Assembly (NCBI GenBank): GCA_002404895.1
Contig: DHKO01000003.1
Location: 27,915 to 91,914 of the forward strand
Direction of reading: 5' to 3'
DNA: 64,000 bases
Source of the DNA: Treponema sp. UBA4692
Lineage (GTDB): Bacteria > Spirochaetota > Spirochaetia > Treponematales > Treponemataceae
Shown here: piece by piece, positions 1 to 8,268 of the stretch
How positions within the stretch are numbered: position 1 is the first letter of the stretch
Layout of the letters: each line of letters starts with the position of its first letter
Notes under the pieces: generated by a model
What the model saw: the letters and a program-made list of their open reading frames with translations, nothing else
Databases searched by the model: none
What the model was told of the DNA's origin: nothing
Translations under genes and position numbers: made by a program

Positions 1-1784
1 ACAAGCTTCTGCGCTTCAGCGCTCAGCTCTTCCGCCATTGCCGCCATCTCTTCGGCCGCGCTCGCGTTCTGCTGAACAACGCTGTCCATCTGGATAATCG
101 CCGTTGAAACCTGCTGCGCTCCGTTGTCCTGCTCTCGGCTTGCCGTCGCGATTTCGGAGATAAGCTGTGAAGTGTGCTCGATATTCGGAACGACATCTTT
201 GATGAGAGTTCCTGCGTTTTCTGCTGTGTCGAGAGTTTTTGCTGAAATGTCGCTGATTTCGCCTGCCGCTTTCTGTGTTCTTTCGGCAAGTTTTCTGACC
301 TCGGAAGCAACAACCGCAAATCCTTTTCCAGCCTCGCCAGCGCGAGCCGCCTCGATTGCCGCATTGAGAGCGAGCATATTTGTCTGTCCTGCGATTTCCT
401 CAATCACAGAAATTTTCTCCGCGATTGTCTCTACAGCCTTAACTGCCTCTTCTACTGCAAGTCCGCCGGCTTCGCCTTTCGCGCTCGCCTCGTTCGCAAT
501 CTCGCAGGTTTTTGCCGCATTGTCCGCCGTCTGCCGGATATTGCTTGTCATCTGCTCCATTGTCGCGCTCATTTCCTCTGTTGAAGCCGCCTGCTCGCTT
601 GCTCCAGATGAGACCGCCTGGCTTGAAGATGAAAGCTGCTCGCCGCCCGCCCGGACTTGAAGAGCCGACTCTCGCACATTCTGCACTGTTTTTATAAGCG
701 ACGTGAGCATATTCATCAATGCGCCTGCCATTCTTCCAAGCTCGTCCTTGCGCCTTCTGATTTTTTCGCCCTCGTCCTGATTGATGTTTGTGAGCGTGAG
801 GTCGCCCTCTGCAACATCTATAAGAGTTTTCTCAATGATTATAATCGGCTTTGAAAGGGAATTTGCGTAAAGGAATCCGATTGCAATCGCCGCGATTACG
901 AGAATTCCTGAGATTATGAACAGGATTGTGCGCATATTGTGGACAATGCCTAAGAATTCTTCCGCTGGAACTGTGATTCCGATAGCCCAGCTTGCTCCGC
1001 CGATAGGAGTGTAGCTTACGAATGTTTTCTTTCCCCTTAAATTTATGGAAACAGTGTTTTCCTCGTAGTTTTTCATTTTCTGGGCGATTTTCGCCATCGG
1101 CTCGTATTCGGGATTTTCCGCCGCGAGCTGCTCGAAAGTCTTGTCTGTCGCGTCAACGCTTGTGTTTGTGTTCTGGATTATCTTTCCGCTTTCAATGTTT
1201 ATGATGAAAGCAGAGCCGTCTTCTCCAATCCGGAGCTTGTTTGCAAATTCACTGAGCATTGATGTGTCCTTGTTCAATGCCAGCACGCCGATTATTTTTT
1301 TGTTCGCGTCATAAATCGGAACGGAAATATATATTGTCATCAGGTTGTGGGTATAGTTCAAGAGAGGCCCGTCAATGCATGAGAAGCCGTTTGCCGCGCG
1401 CTGAAAATATGTCCGCTTGTCGATTTTGCACGGCGCGCCTTCGGAGTTGTAGCCGTTTCCGTTTGTGTCCGACACTACAAAATATCGTGTGCCTTCTCCC
1501 GAGCCTGCAACGAATTTGCTCAGGAAAAGAGCCTTGTCTTTTATGGAAACAGACGGATCCATCAAATACGGCTGATATGAAAGCGTATATAGATTGGAGG
1601 ATTCTGTGATAAGCTTCTGGTCCGCATAGTTTGAGACGTTTTTAGCAAGCGTTGTCATATTCTTCATTGAGACATCTGTTACAGCCTTTTCTGAGAAGCC
1701 CAGCGCGATGTAAGTCAGGGCAGTGCCCGTTACAAGCATTATAGCGGCGATAAATGTTGTGATAGCCAATCGAATACTTTTCAT
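1..1784 (-). CDS. Methyl-accepting chemotaxis protein (C-terminus cut by window edge)
   Basis: Membrane chemoreceptor that passes ligand occupancy to CheA through CheW. The translation starts with a short cytoplasmic tail and a membrane helix (about residues 5-28). A dCache-like extracytoplasmic domain follows, with a YFQRA segment and an IYISVPIYD strand. Next come a second membrane helix near residues 290-310, a HAMP region, and the methyl-accepting hairpin with its tip motif ([20 protein letters not shown]). About 594 codons are present and the 3' end lies outside the window. The start at 1784 is preceded by AAGGGGG. It is the last visible gene of the STAS-cheA-cheR-cheB-cheY operon, 111 nt after cheY. 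The ligand is unknown. Confidence 0.93.
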   Translation of the reverse strand, partial: MKSIRLAITTFIAAIMLVTGTALTYIALGFSEKAVTDVSMKNMTTLAKNVSNYADQKLITESSNLYTLSYQPYLMDPSVSIKDKALFLSKFVAGSGEGTRYFVVSDTNGNGYNSEGAPCKIDKRTYFQRAANGFSCIDGPLLNYTHNLMTIYISVPIYDANKKIIGVLALNKDTSMLSEFANKLRIGEDGSAFIINIESGKIIQNTNTSVDATDKTFEQLAAENPEYEPMAKIAQKMKNYEENTVSINLRGKKTFVSYTPIGGASWAIGITVPAEEFLGIVHNMRTILFIISGILVIAAIAIGFLYANSLSKPIIIIEKTLIDVAEGDLTLTNINQDEGEKIRRRKDELGRMAGALMNMLTSLIKTVQNVRESALQVRAGGEQLSSSSQAVSSGASEQAASTEEMSATMEQMTSNIRQTADNAAKTCEIANEASAKGEAGGLAVEEAVKAVETIAEKISVIEEIAGQTNMLALNAAIEAARAGEAGKGFAVVASEVRKLAERTQKAAGEISDISAKTLDTAENAGTLIKDVVPNIEHTSQLISEIATASREQDNGAQQVSTAIIQMDSVVQQNASAAEEMAAMAEELSAEAQKL

Positions 1785-1895
1785 AAATCCCCCTTTGAGC
1801 AGCAGCATATTGTCTTGCGTTTTCGATTTTCTGGAAACTTTTTTGACTTGAATATGAAATTCCGCCTTGTTTTTGACAGAATTTCAATTTTTTCT

Positions 1896-2261
1896 TTATC
1901 CGATTATTTTTTTGACGACGGCAATCAGCTTTTCAGATGTGAAAGGCTTTACAATCCAGCCGGTCGCGCCTGCGGCTCTTCCCTCGTCCATTTTTGAGGC
2001 TTGATTTTCGGTTGTCAGCGCGATAATCGGCGTGAATTTATATCCTTCTGTTGTTCTGAGCTGCTTTGTAAGTTCGATTCCGTCCATGTTCGGCATATTT
2101 ATATCGGTGATGACTAGGTTGAATTTTTCAGCTTTTGCTTTTGCAAGCGCGTCAACGCCGTCAACTGCCTCTGTGATTTCATATCCTTCTTGTCCGAGGA
2201 TAAAAGAAATGCTCTTCCTGATTGAAGCTGAGTCATCTACTGCAAGAATTTTTTTAGACAT
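1896..2261 (-). CDS. cheY: Chemotaxis response regulator CheY
   Basis: A 121-residue single receiver domain, the usual CheY size. Acidic pair D9/D10, phosphoacceptor D53 (ITDINMP), T83/T84 (ALTTE) and K105 (VKPFTSE) are all present, so it should accept phosphate from CheA and bind the flagellar switch. Position 106-108 reads PFT as in CheY proteins, and there is no output domain. It lies between cheB (58 nt upstream) and the receptor gene in the operon. Another receiver of CheY type cannot be excluded, but the neighbours make the chemotaxis role very likely. Confidence 0.93.
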   Translation of the reverse strand: MSKKILAVDDSASIRKSISFILGQEGYEITEAVDGVDALAKAKAEKFNLVITDINMPNMDGIELTKQLRTTEGYKFTPIIALTTENQASKMDEGRAAGATGWIVKPFTSEKLIAVVKKIIG

Positions 2262-2319
2262 AATCGGTTCTCCTTAATATATATCTATATTACTTAATAA
2301 TTGATGAAATTTTCTATAT

Positions 2320-3534
2320 TCAAAACTTATAATTTTTAAGTTTTGCGGCGCTGAGCATTGCCGTAGCGATTTCAGGCAGCGGAACAATCCTGTCAACTGC
2401 TCTGGCTTTTACAGCCTCGCCCGGCATCCCGTAGACAATGCAGGTAGCCTCGTCCTGCGCGATGTTGAATGAGCCTGCATCGTGCATCTCTTTCATTCCT
2501 TTCGCGCCGTCGTCTCCCATTCCGGTCATTATGATTCCAACCGCGTTTTTTCCCGCATAGCGCGCTGCCGAGCGGAAAAGCACATCAACGGAAGGTCTGT
2601 GCCGGGAGACAAGCGGACCGTCTTTCACTTCAACATAATAGTCCTTGCCTTCCCTTTTTAAAAGAAGATGATGATTTCCCGGAGCTATTAAGGCCTGTCC
2701 TCGCTGGACAATGTCTCCGTTTTCCGCCTCGCGCACGGAAATTTTGCATAGGCTGTCGAGCCGCTGCGCGAAAGACGCGGTGAAATGCTCCGGCATATGC
2801 TGCACAATAACGATTCCTGGCGAGTCTTCAGGGAGCATGACAAGAAAATCCTTTAGGGCTTCTGTTCCGCCGGTGCTCGCGCCCACAACTACAACTGTGT
2901 CGGTTGTGTCTATCGGGGCAAGGCTCGGATTCGGCTTTTCAAGAATCACATCTGCTGAAAGTTTCGGCTGGACTGCCCTGAAAGGCTGTCGTTCTTCCAT
3001 TTTTTGCTCCGTGATTTCCTCAAGTTCTGGAAGCTCTTCCAGCTCTTCTGCGTCATTCTGATTTTGTCTTTCCTGCTGGAGATTTTTCGCGTGAAGCCTT
3101 GCCGCGGACGGAAGAAGCTGCTTTATTTTTCCCTGGCACGCGTTTGCGGCTTTTATCGCGTCGATAAGAATTATCTTTGATTCCTGAAAAAACTGCCTTG
3201 TTCTGACCAAAGGCTTTGCGACGATTGCCGCCGCTCCGTACTCAATCGCCTTGATTGACTCCGGCGAGCCTTTCGTCACAAGAGACGAGCAGATGACGCA
3301 CGGAATCGGATCGATTGTCTCGTTCATTTTGCGGAGAAACGTGAGACCGTCCATTCTCGCCATCTCTATGTCAAGAATAATAACGTCCGGCCGCTCTGTC
3401 TGGATTTTCCGCACTCCGATAATCGGGTCGGGTGCGGTTCCAATCACTTTGACGTCTTTTTCGCCTGAGAGAACTTCTGTTATTGTCTGCCGGACTAGGG
3501 CCGAGTCGTCTATTATTAAAACTTTAATTGGCAT
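2320..3534 (-). CDS. cheB: CheB: receptor glutamate methylesterase / response regulator
   Basis: Removes methyl groups from (and deamidates) receptor glutamates and so sets adaptation. The receiver domain spans residues 1-125 with D10 and phosphoacceptor D55. The usual EMP after it reads EMA here, a small deviation. An unusually long Glu/Gln-rich linker covers about residues 145-205. The esterase domain (about 212-404) holds S220 (GASTGG), H246 (VQHMPEHF) and D342 (GMGDDG), the family triad with normal spacing. At 404 residues it is longer than the enterobacterial enzyme (about 350) because of the linker. It lies between cheR and cheY. Confidence 0.95.
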   Translation of the reverse strand: MPIKVLIIDDSALVRQTITEVLSGEKDVKVIGTAPDPIIGVRKIQTERPDVIILDIEMARMDGLTFLRKMNETIDPIPCVICSSLVTKGSPESIKAIEYGAAAIVAKPLVRTRQFFQESKIILIDAIKAANACQGKIKQLLPSAARLHAKNLQQERQNQNDAEELEELPELEEITEQKMEERQPFRAVQPKLSADVILEKPNPSLAPIDTTDTVVVVGASTGGTEALKDFLVMLPEDSPGIVIVQHMPEHFTASFAQRLDSLCKISVREAENGDIVQRGQALIAPGNHHLLLKREGKDYYVEVKDGPLVSRHRPSVDVLFRSAARYAGKNAVGIIMTGMGDDGAKGMKEMHDAGSFNIAQDEATCIVYGMPGEAVKARAVDRIVPLPEIATAMLSAAKLKNYKF

Positions 3535-3566
3535 TTTTATGCTTCCTTAAAATCCTTTTGTCTTTT

Positions 3567-4532
3567 TTAAATTTTCTGGAAAGTTGTGGGAGCGACCGTT
3601 TTCAGCGGAAGCTCCATTCCAAAGATTGTCTCCGAGTGTCCTAGAAAAAGGTAGCCGCCGGGAACTAAATGTCTTATCAGCTTTCTGATTACATCTTCCT
3701 GAGTCTGCTTCTCAAAATAAATCAGGACATTGCGGCAGAAAATTATCTGCTTTTCGCCGCTTACAGGATAGCTCGAATCCATAAAATTCAGCCGCTTGAA
3801 ACTCACTTTCTGCCTGATTTCGGGCTTTAAGCGCACTGCGGGATTGTCTGGATTCCTGCTTTTGAGAAAATAGCGTTTTTTAAGCTCGTAAGGAAGCTCG
3901 CTTACGCTTTCAAGCGGATAGACCGCGTTTTGCGCCTTTTCGAGAACGCGCGATGAAATGTCCGTGGCGAGAACTGAAAAATCCGCAATTTTTCCCGGGT
4001 TCTTCCTCATAAACTCGCTCATGACGATTGAGAGCGTGTAAGGCTCTTCGCCTGTCGAGCAGCCCGCCGACCAGATTTCAATGTTCTTGTGTCCTTCATT
4101 GACAAGAGAGGGCAGGGCTTTTTCTGTCATAAAATCAAAATGCTGCTTTTCGCGGAAGAAATTTGTGAGGTTTGTTGTGATGACGTTTATCATAAGCGCG
4201 ATTTCCTCCTCGCTTTTTTCTCCGCCCGCAAAAACAAGGTCAACATAGTCGTCAAAATTTTTCAGGGACAAAGCCTTTAGCCTTGACTGGAGGCGCGACT
4301 GGACCATCAGCTTTTTCTGCGCCGGCATTTTTATTCCGACGTTTGTCTGTATGAATTCCGCGATTTTTTCGAACTGCTCCTGTGAAAGCTCCGGCGTTTC
4401 CGAAAAATAATTTATCGCCTGCTCCAAGCTTTTTTCCGTGCTTTCATCTTTGCCTTTGATGACGGATTTTTTCGCGAATACTTTCGCAAATTCTTTTCGC
4501 GAATCCATTGAAATATCAGCTGGCTCTATCAT
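3567..4532 (-). CDS. cheR: CheR: chemoreceptor methyltransferase
   Basis: SAM-dependent methylation of receptor glutamates. The N-terminal helical domain starts near residue 50, after a roughly 45-residue extension. The SAM-binding domain carries IWSAGCSTGEEPYT, and the FCRNVLIYF segment is typical of CheR. The end has the family GHSE motif. The start codon overlaps the cheA stop (ATGA at 4529-4532), so translation is probably coupled. CheB follows after 32 nt. With CheB and CheD this gives a full adaptation set. Confidence 0.95.
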   Translation of the reverse strand: MIEPADISMDSRKEFAKVFAKKSVIKGKDESTEKSLEQAINYFSETPELSQEQFEKIAEFIQTNVGIKMPAQKKLMVQSRLQSRLKALSLKNFDDYVDLVFAGGEKSEEEIALMINVITTNLTNFFREKQHFDFMTEKALPSLVNEGHKNIEIWSAGCSTGEEPYTLSIVMSEFMRKNPGKIADFSVLATDISSRVLEKAQNAVYPLESVSELPYELKKRYFLKSRNPDNPAVRLKPEIRQKVSFKRLNFMDSSYPVSGEKQIIFCRNVLIYFEKQTQEDVIRKLIRHLVPGGYLFLGHSETIFGMELPLKTVAPTTFQKI

Positions 4533-6658
4533 TTTTCCGCCTTTTTTGATTCGCTTTTTTCAATGGAATTCAAAAGCTCCGTCAGCTTTAGAACGTCGAG
4601 AATCAGCGCGACAGTGCCGTCTCCGAGAACTGTCGCGCTGTTTATTCCTGTGCAGTTGTTGAAAAGCCTTCCAATCGGTTTTATTACGGTCTGGTTGCTT
4701 CCGAGAATTTTGTCCATCGTCAGGCCGATTATGCGGTCGTTGTCATAGACTGCGACAACCTCCTGTCTTTCAGGATATTCGCTGTCTTTTATATTGAAGA
4801 ATTTCCTCAAATTTATGCATTTAAGCTCTTTTCCGTGGAGAGTCGTCTTCAGGATTAAGTCGTCTTTTTTGTCTTTGTCCGCAGTGAAGGACATGCATTC
4901 TGCGATTGTGTTCAGCGGAACTATGTATTTTGTCTTTCCGATTGTTGTCAACATTCCGTCGATAATCGCGAGCGTGAGAGGAATCTTCAGGATAAATGAC
5001 GAGCCTTTTCCTTTCTCAGTCTCTACTGAAACCGTTCCGCCGAGCGTAGAGACGTCCTTTTTTACGACATCCAGTCCGACTCCGCGCCCTGAAACGGAAG
5101 TTACTTGCTTTGCGGTCGAGAATCCGGGCTGGAAAATCAGATTGTAGATTTCAGCGTCCTCGAGCTTTGCGTCTTCTTTTATGAGTCCGCGCTGAATTCC
5201 TTTTTCCCGGATTGCTTCGCGGTCCAGTCCTTTTCCGTCATCCTTGATTGTGATTAGGATGAACGCTCCTACGTGCTTTGCCGAAAGCGTGATTGTTCCT
5301 GTAGGATTTTTCCCCTGCGCTGTTCTAACCGCCGGAAGCTCCACGCCGTGGTCAACAGAGTTTCGCACGAGATGTAGAAGCGGGTCGTTGAGCTTTTCAA
5401 CTACTGTCTTGTCAAGCTCTGTTTCTGCTCCCTCCATGAACAAGTCGATGCTTTTTCCGAGCTGGCCTGCAAGGTCGTGGACTGTTCTTCTGAAGCGCGA
5501 GAAAAGCGTGCTGATAGGAACCATTCTAAGCCCCATTGACGAATCGCGGAGCATCACAGAGATTCTTCCGCATTGCTCGCTTAAATTCTTGAATGTCGGG
5601 TTTTCCGTGAGAATCGCCTGCTGCTCAAGCCTCGCATTGAACGTTACAAGCTCGCCGACCAAGTCCACAAGCTCGTCGAGCTTCTGCGAGCTGATTCTCA
5701 CAGTCTGGCTTGCGGCGTTTGCCTGCGCCTGTCCTTTCTGGTTCAAAGAGTTCAAGTGCTGCTGTTCGGCGAGCGCGGATTTTACCTGCTCCTCAGAGAC
5801 GATTTTCTTGTCAACGAGAACTTCTCCGAGCGGCTTGTGCTCGTTCAGGATTCTGTCGATGTCTTCCTGCTTTATGTCGTTCCGGGAAACCAGAATTTCG
5901 CCGATTTTGTTGTTTGTTCCCGGCTGAAGATCGATTTTTTCGACTTCGACTTTTGATTCCGAGTCAAGAAAGATAAAGACGTCTTTTATGTCGTTTTCAG
6001 ATTTTGTTGTCGTGAGAATCACATCCCACGAGAAATAGCAAAGCTCGCTGTCCATTTCTGAAAGTGGCGGCAAGTCGTGGAAGAACGGAACTACAGTCGC
6101 GGTTCCAAGCTCTGTAAGCTCTTTCACTAAAAGCTCAGGGCGCGTTCCGTTCTGCAGAATTGTCTTTGACGGCCTGAATTTGATTCTCCATGAAGCGTTT
6201 GGAATCTCCTGCGCTGCCTGCTTTGCCGCGAGAACTTTTTTCGCAGTTTCAGCCGGGGACTCCGCCGCGCTTCCGCCGTGCTTTTTCACATAGACTTTGA
6301 ATTCAAGGATAAGATTTGACGATGCCTGCTTCAGCTCGTCCGAGACTTCCGTTCCTGCCCCGAGAAGATTCCTGATGTGGTCGCGCGCTTTGAGCATAAG
6401 GTCGATAAGCTCGGAATTTACAGGAATAATTCCGTTCCGAACCTGATCCATCGCGGATTCCGCCTCGTGCGTGAAATTCGAGATGTCATTGAAGCCGAAC
6501 ATCGCGGACGAGCCTTTTATCGTGTGCATGGCGCGGAAAACCGCCGCTATTGTCTCCGAGTCGTTCGGATTGTCATTCAGCGTAAGAAGCTGGTCTTCAA
6601 GATTGTCAAGAAGCTCATTCGCCTCGTCAAAAAAGACTGAACTTAACTGCTCTAGCAT
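4529..6658 (-). CDS. cheA: CheA: chemotaxis histidine kinase with extra LGE-repeat linker
   Basis: Autophosphorylating kinase that feeds CheY and CheB. Domain order: HPt with H45 (MHTIKGS); a P2-like domain (about 155-245); two short repeats (about 251-300), IGEILVSRNDI and LGEVLVDKKIVSEEQ, resembling the N-terminal repeats of PilB/GspE ATPases; a dimerisation helix pair (about 318-385). The ATPase domain follows with an N box (HLVRNSVDHG), DDGKGLD and GRGVGLD. A CheW-like domain runs from about 560 to 709. The repeat pair between P2 and the dimerisation domain is not part of the classical CheA layout. The gene starts 2 nt after the STAS gene and overlaps cheR by 4 nt. Confidence 0.96.
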   Translation of the reverse strand: MLEQLSSVFFDEANELLDNLEDQLLTLNDNPNDSETIAAVFRAMHTIKGSSAMFGFNDISNFTHEAESAMDQVRNGIIPVNSELIDLMLKARDHIRNLLGAGTEVSDELKQASSNLILEFKVYVKKHGGSAAESPAETAKKVLAAKQAAQEIPNASWRIKFRPSKTILQNGTRPELLVKELTELGTATVVPFFHDLPPLSEMDSELCYFSWDVILTTTKSENDIKDVFIFLDSESKVEVEKIDLQPGTNNKIGEILVSRNDIKQEDIDRILNEHKPLGEVLVDKKIVSEEQVKSALAEQQHLNSLNQKGQAQANAASQTVRISSQKLDELVDLVGELVTFNARLEQQAILTENPTFKNLSEQCGRISVMLRDSSMGLRMVPISTLFSRFRRTVHDLAGQLGKSIDLFMEGAETELDKTVVEKLNDPLLHLVRNSVDHGVELPAVRTAQGKNPTGTITLSAKHVGAFILITIKDDGKGLDREAIREKGIQRGLIKEDAKLEDAEIYNLIFQPGFSTAKQVTSVSGRGVGLDVVKKDVSTLGGTVSVETEKGKGSSFILKIPLTLAIIDGMLTTIGKTKYIVPLNTIAECMSFTADKDKKDDLILKTTLHGKELKCINLRKFFNIKDSEYPERQEVVAVYDNDRIIGLTMDKILGSNQTVIKPIGRLFNNCTGINSATVLGDGTVALILDVLKLTELLNSIEKSESKKAEK

Positions 6659-6660
6659 TT

Positions 6661-6972
6661 TTATTTCTCCCCGTTTTCAGGAAGAGCATACTCACTTAGT
6701 GAAACGCCGCATCCGGCTGTGAAGTCAAGAATGATTTCAGGAATTTTTCCCGATATGAAAAAGGACTTGTTCTGTTTTTCCGCTTCTTTGCGCGCTGACA
6801 CAATAAGCTGGATTCCTGTGATGTCGATGTCTTCCAGCTCTGAAATGTCGAGAAGAACTTCTTCCGCGCCGCTGAATGATTCAAGGAGATTTTTCTGAAG
6901 GTTTTTCGCTTGCTCGATTCCGGCTGTTCCAGTCCACTTTATCGTAATTGCCTCATCTTTTCCGGCGGCCAT
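6661..6972 (-). CDS. STAS-domain protein (anti-sigma-factor-antagonist type)
   Basis: About 103 residues forming one STAS domain. EVLLDISELEDIDITGIQLI matches the family strand-helix signature, but the usual phosphorylated Ser/Thr position (DxSxx-S/T-G) reads DITG, so regulation by phosphorylation may use this Thr. It is first in the cheA operon and may help scaffold or tune the kinase; that role is inference. The ATG at 6972 is preceded by AGGAG at a longish 14 nt. An in-frame TTG at 6996 lacks a ribosome site. It is divergent from cheW. Confidence 0.8.
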   Translation of the reverse strand: MAAGKDEAITIKWTGTAGIEQAKNLQKNLLESFSGAEEVLLDISELEDIDITGIQLIVSARKEAEKQNKSFFISGKIPEIILDFTAGCGVSLSEYALPENGEK

Positions 6973-7013
6973 TTTTTCGTGTGAATCTCCTATCAATTTG
7001 GAATTTTTTGATT

Positions 7014-7019
7014 TATAAT
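7014..7019 (+). promoter_or_regulatory. Putative -10 box of the cheW promoter
   Basis: A perfect TATAAT in the 90-nt gap between the divergent STAS and cheW genes. No good -35 box is visible at 16-18 nt, and no FliA-type pair is convincing. A leader of about 36 nt with GGAG at 7051-7054 would follow. Confidence 0.4.
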
Positions 7020-7061
7020 TGCTTATGCTTCTATTTTAAGTTACAAACACGGAGTCGTCAA

Positions 7062-7544
7062 ATGAAAGATAATGATATGTCATATTTCTCGTTCGTTCTG
7101 GGAGAAGGAATGTTTTCGGTTCCTGTAACAAACGTGAGGGAAGTTTTTGATTATGAAACGCTCACTCCAGTTCCGAATTCGCTGAAATATCTTAAGGGCG
7201 TGATGAATATACGCGGCTCTGTTGTCTCGATTGTCGATTTGCGCGAGCTTTTCGGCTTTTATCCGCCAGATGACCTGACCGGCTGCTCGATAATTTATCT
7301 TGAAATTCCGCAGGCGGGCGAGAAGCCTTTTGAATTTGCGATTATCGCCGACAATGTTGACGTTGTGAGCCATCTGAATATGATTCCGGCGGACTCTGTT
7401 TCCTCGGCGATGCTTGAGGAGCACCGGCATTTTGTGAAGTCAGTCGCGCGGCAGGAAGACCGGTTCATTCTTGTTCTTGACCTTGAAAAAATCATTGAGT
7501 TCATTGAGAAAGATGTTGACAAGGCCGGAATGGCAGGATTTTAG
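7062..7544 (+). CDS. cheW: CheW: chemotaxis coupling protein
   Basis: A 160-residue single CheW domain linking receptors to CheA. The FVLGEGMFSVPVTNVREVF start, the LKGVMNIRGSVVSIVDLRELFG core and the LVLDLEKII end fit the family. The ATG at 7062 follows GGAG at 7051-7054 with 7 nt spacing; a second Met at 7077 is possible. It is the only chemotaxis gene on the plus strand here. It faces cheD convergently and is divergent from the cheA operon, so it is probably expressed from its own promoter. Confidence 0.94.
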   Translation: MKDNDMSYFSFVLGEGMFSVPVTNVREVFDYETLTPVPNSLKYLKGVMNIRGSVVSIVDLRELFGFYPPDDLTGCSIIYLEIPQAGEKPFEFAIIADNVDVVSHLNMIPADSVSSAMLEEHRHFVKSVARQEDRFILVLDLEKIIEFIEKDVDKAGMAGF

Positions 7545-7577
7545 ATTTTTAAAGATATTTAGGCGGAGGTTTTTGAA

Positions 7578-7633
7578 TCGCACTTAGCACGGACATTGGC
7601 TTTTTCAACAAACGTAAATCGTGGCGAGTGCGA
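7578..7633. terminator. Long hairpin between convergent cheW and cheD
   Basis: TCGCACT (7578-7584) pairs with AGTGCGA (7627-7633). CACG (7588-7591) pairs with CGTG (7620-7623) across 3-nt internal loops, leaving a 28-nt apex. It lies between two converging genes and could stop transcription from either side, though no clean U tract follows the stem. A small structured RNA is an alternative. Confidence 0.4.
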
Positions 7634-7652
7634 AAGCTAGTTTTGATTTTTC

Positions 7653-8267
7653 TTATAAATTTCCGAAGCCGTCCGGCAAGACAGGGAAGAGATTTTTTAC
7701 TTCTTTCAGGCTGATTTTCTCGAGATACGCCTCTTCCTTTGACTCCAGCTGCGCGTCAACGTTGCGGTTCTGGATATATTTCAAGTAGACTTTCGATGAG
7801 AGCGGGTCGAAGAAAATTTTTCTAGGGGAAGTTCCGCCTGTGTTTGATGTTACGACCGGGATATTTTTCTGTCTTAGATAGTCGAACGCGAATTTTATGT
7901 TCACTTCGCCCACCTGCGCGCCGCTTGTTGACGGCAGATTGAACACGTTGCTTCCTCCGAAGACTTTTGCCTGAAGATTTTCAATTTTCGCGCCTTTTTC
8001 TGCAATGTCCTTGATTAGAAGCTCCATTGCGTACTCGCCGAATTTTCCCATGAGAAGGCTGCTTTCCCTGTCATCTTCAATCGAAGTGTCCTTTGCGAGC
8101 ATAAAATGGTTCAGCCCTCCGATTTTTCTTTGTGAATCAAAGAGGGCAATGCTTATGCACGAGCCGAGGACTGTCGAAATCATCTCGTTTTCCGAAGTGC
8201 TGTAGAATTCCCCGGGATAAATCGTGATGATTTTCTTGTTGAAATGGTTGTCGAAGTAGCTGTTCAT
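7653..8267 (-). CDS. cheD: CheD: receptor glutamine deamidase
   Basis: Deamidates receptor glutamines and, in many bacteria, partners CheC/CheX phosphatases. Catalytic C37 (GSCISI) and H54 (LNHFML) are present, with the FGGSN motif and a GGTSPRKIFF stretch close to family consensus. At 204 residues it is longer than Bacillus CheD (about 166) because of a charged C-terminal tail. It starts 1 nt after the upstream receptor-like gene, so the two are co-transcribed. No CheC gene is in the window. Confidence 0.94.
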   Translation of the reverse strand: MNSYFDNHFNKKIITIYPGEFYSTSENEMISTVLGSCISIALFDSQRKIGGLNHFMLAKDTSIEDDRESSLLMGKFGEYAMELLIKDIAEKGAKIENLQAKVFGGSNVFNLPSTSGAQVGEVNIKFAFDYLRQKNIPVVTSNTGGTSPRKIFFDPLSSKVYLKYIQNRNVDAQLESKEEAYLEKISLKEVKNLFPVLPDGFGNL

Positions 8268-8268
8268 T

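Noticed and set aside
124..660. Plus-strand open frame of 178 codons
   Set aside because: It is the antisense shadow of the receptor signalling domain, which has clear family motifs on the minus strand.
6973..7061. FliA (sigma-28) promoter for the cheA operon
   Set aside because: A TAAA and an ATAA can be found near the right spacing, but the GCCGATAA box is not present.
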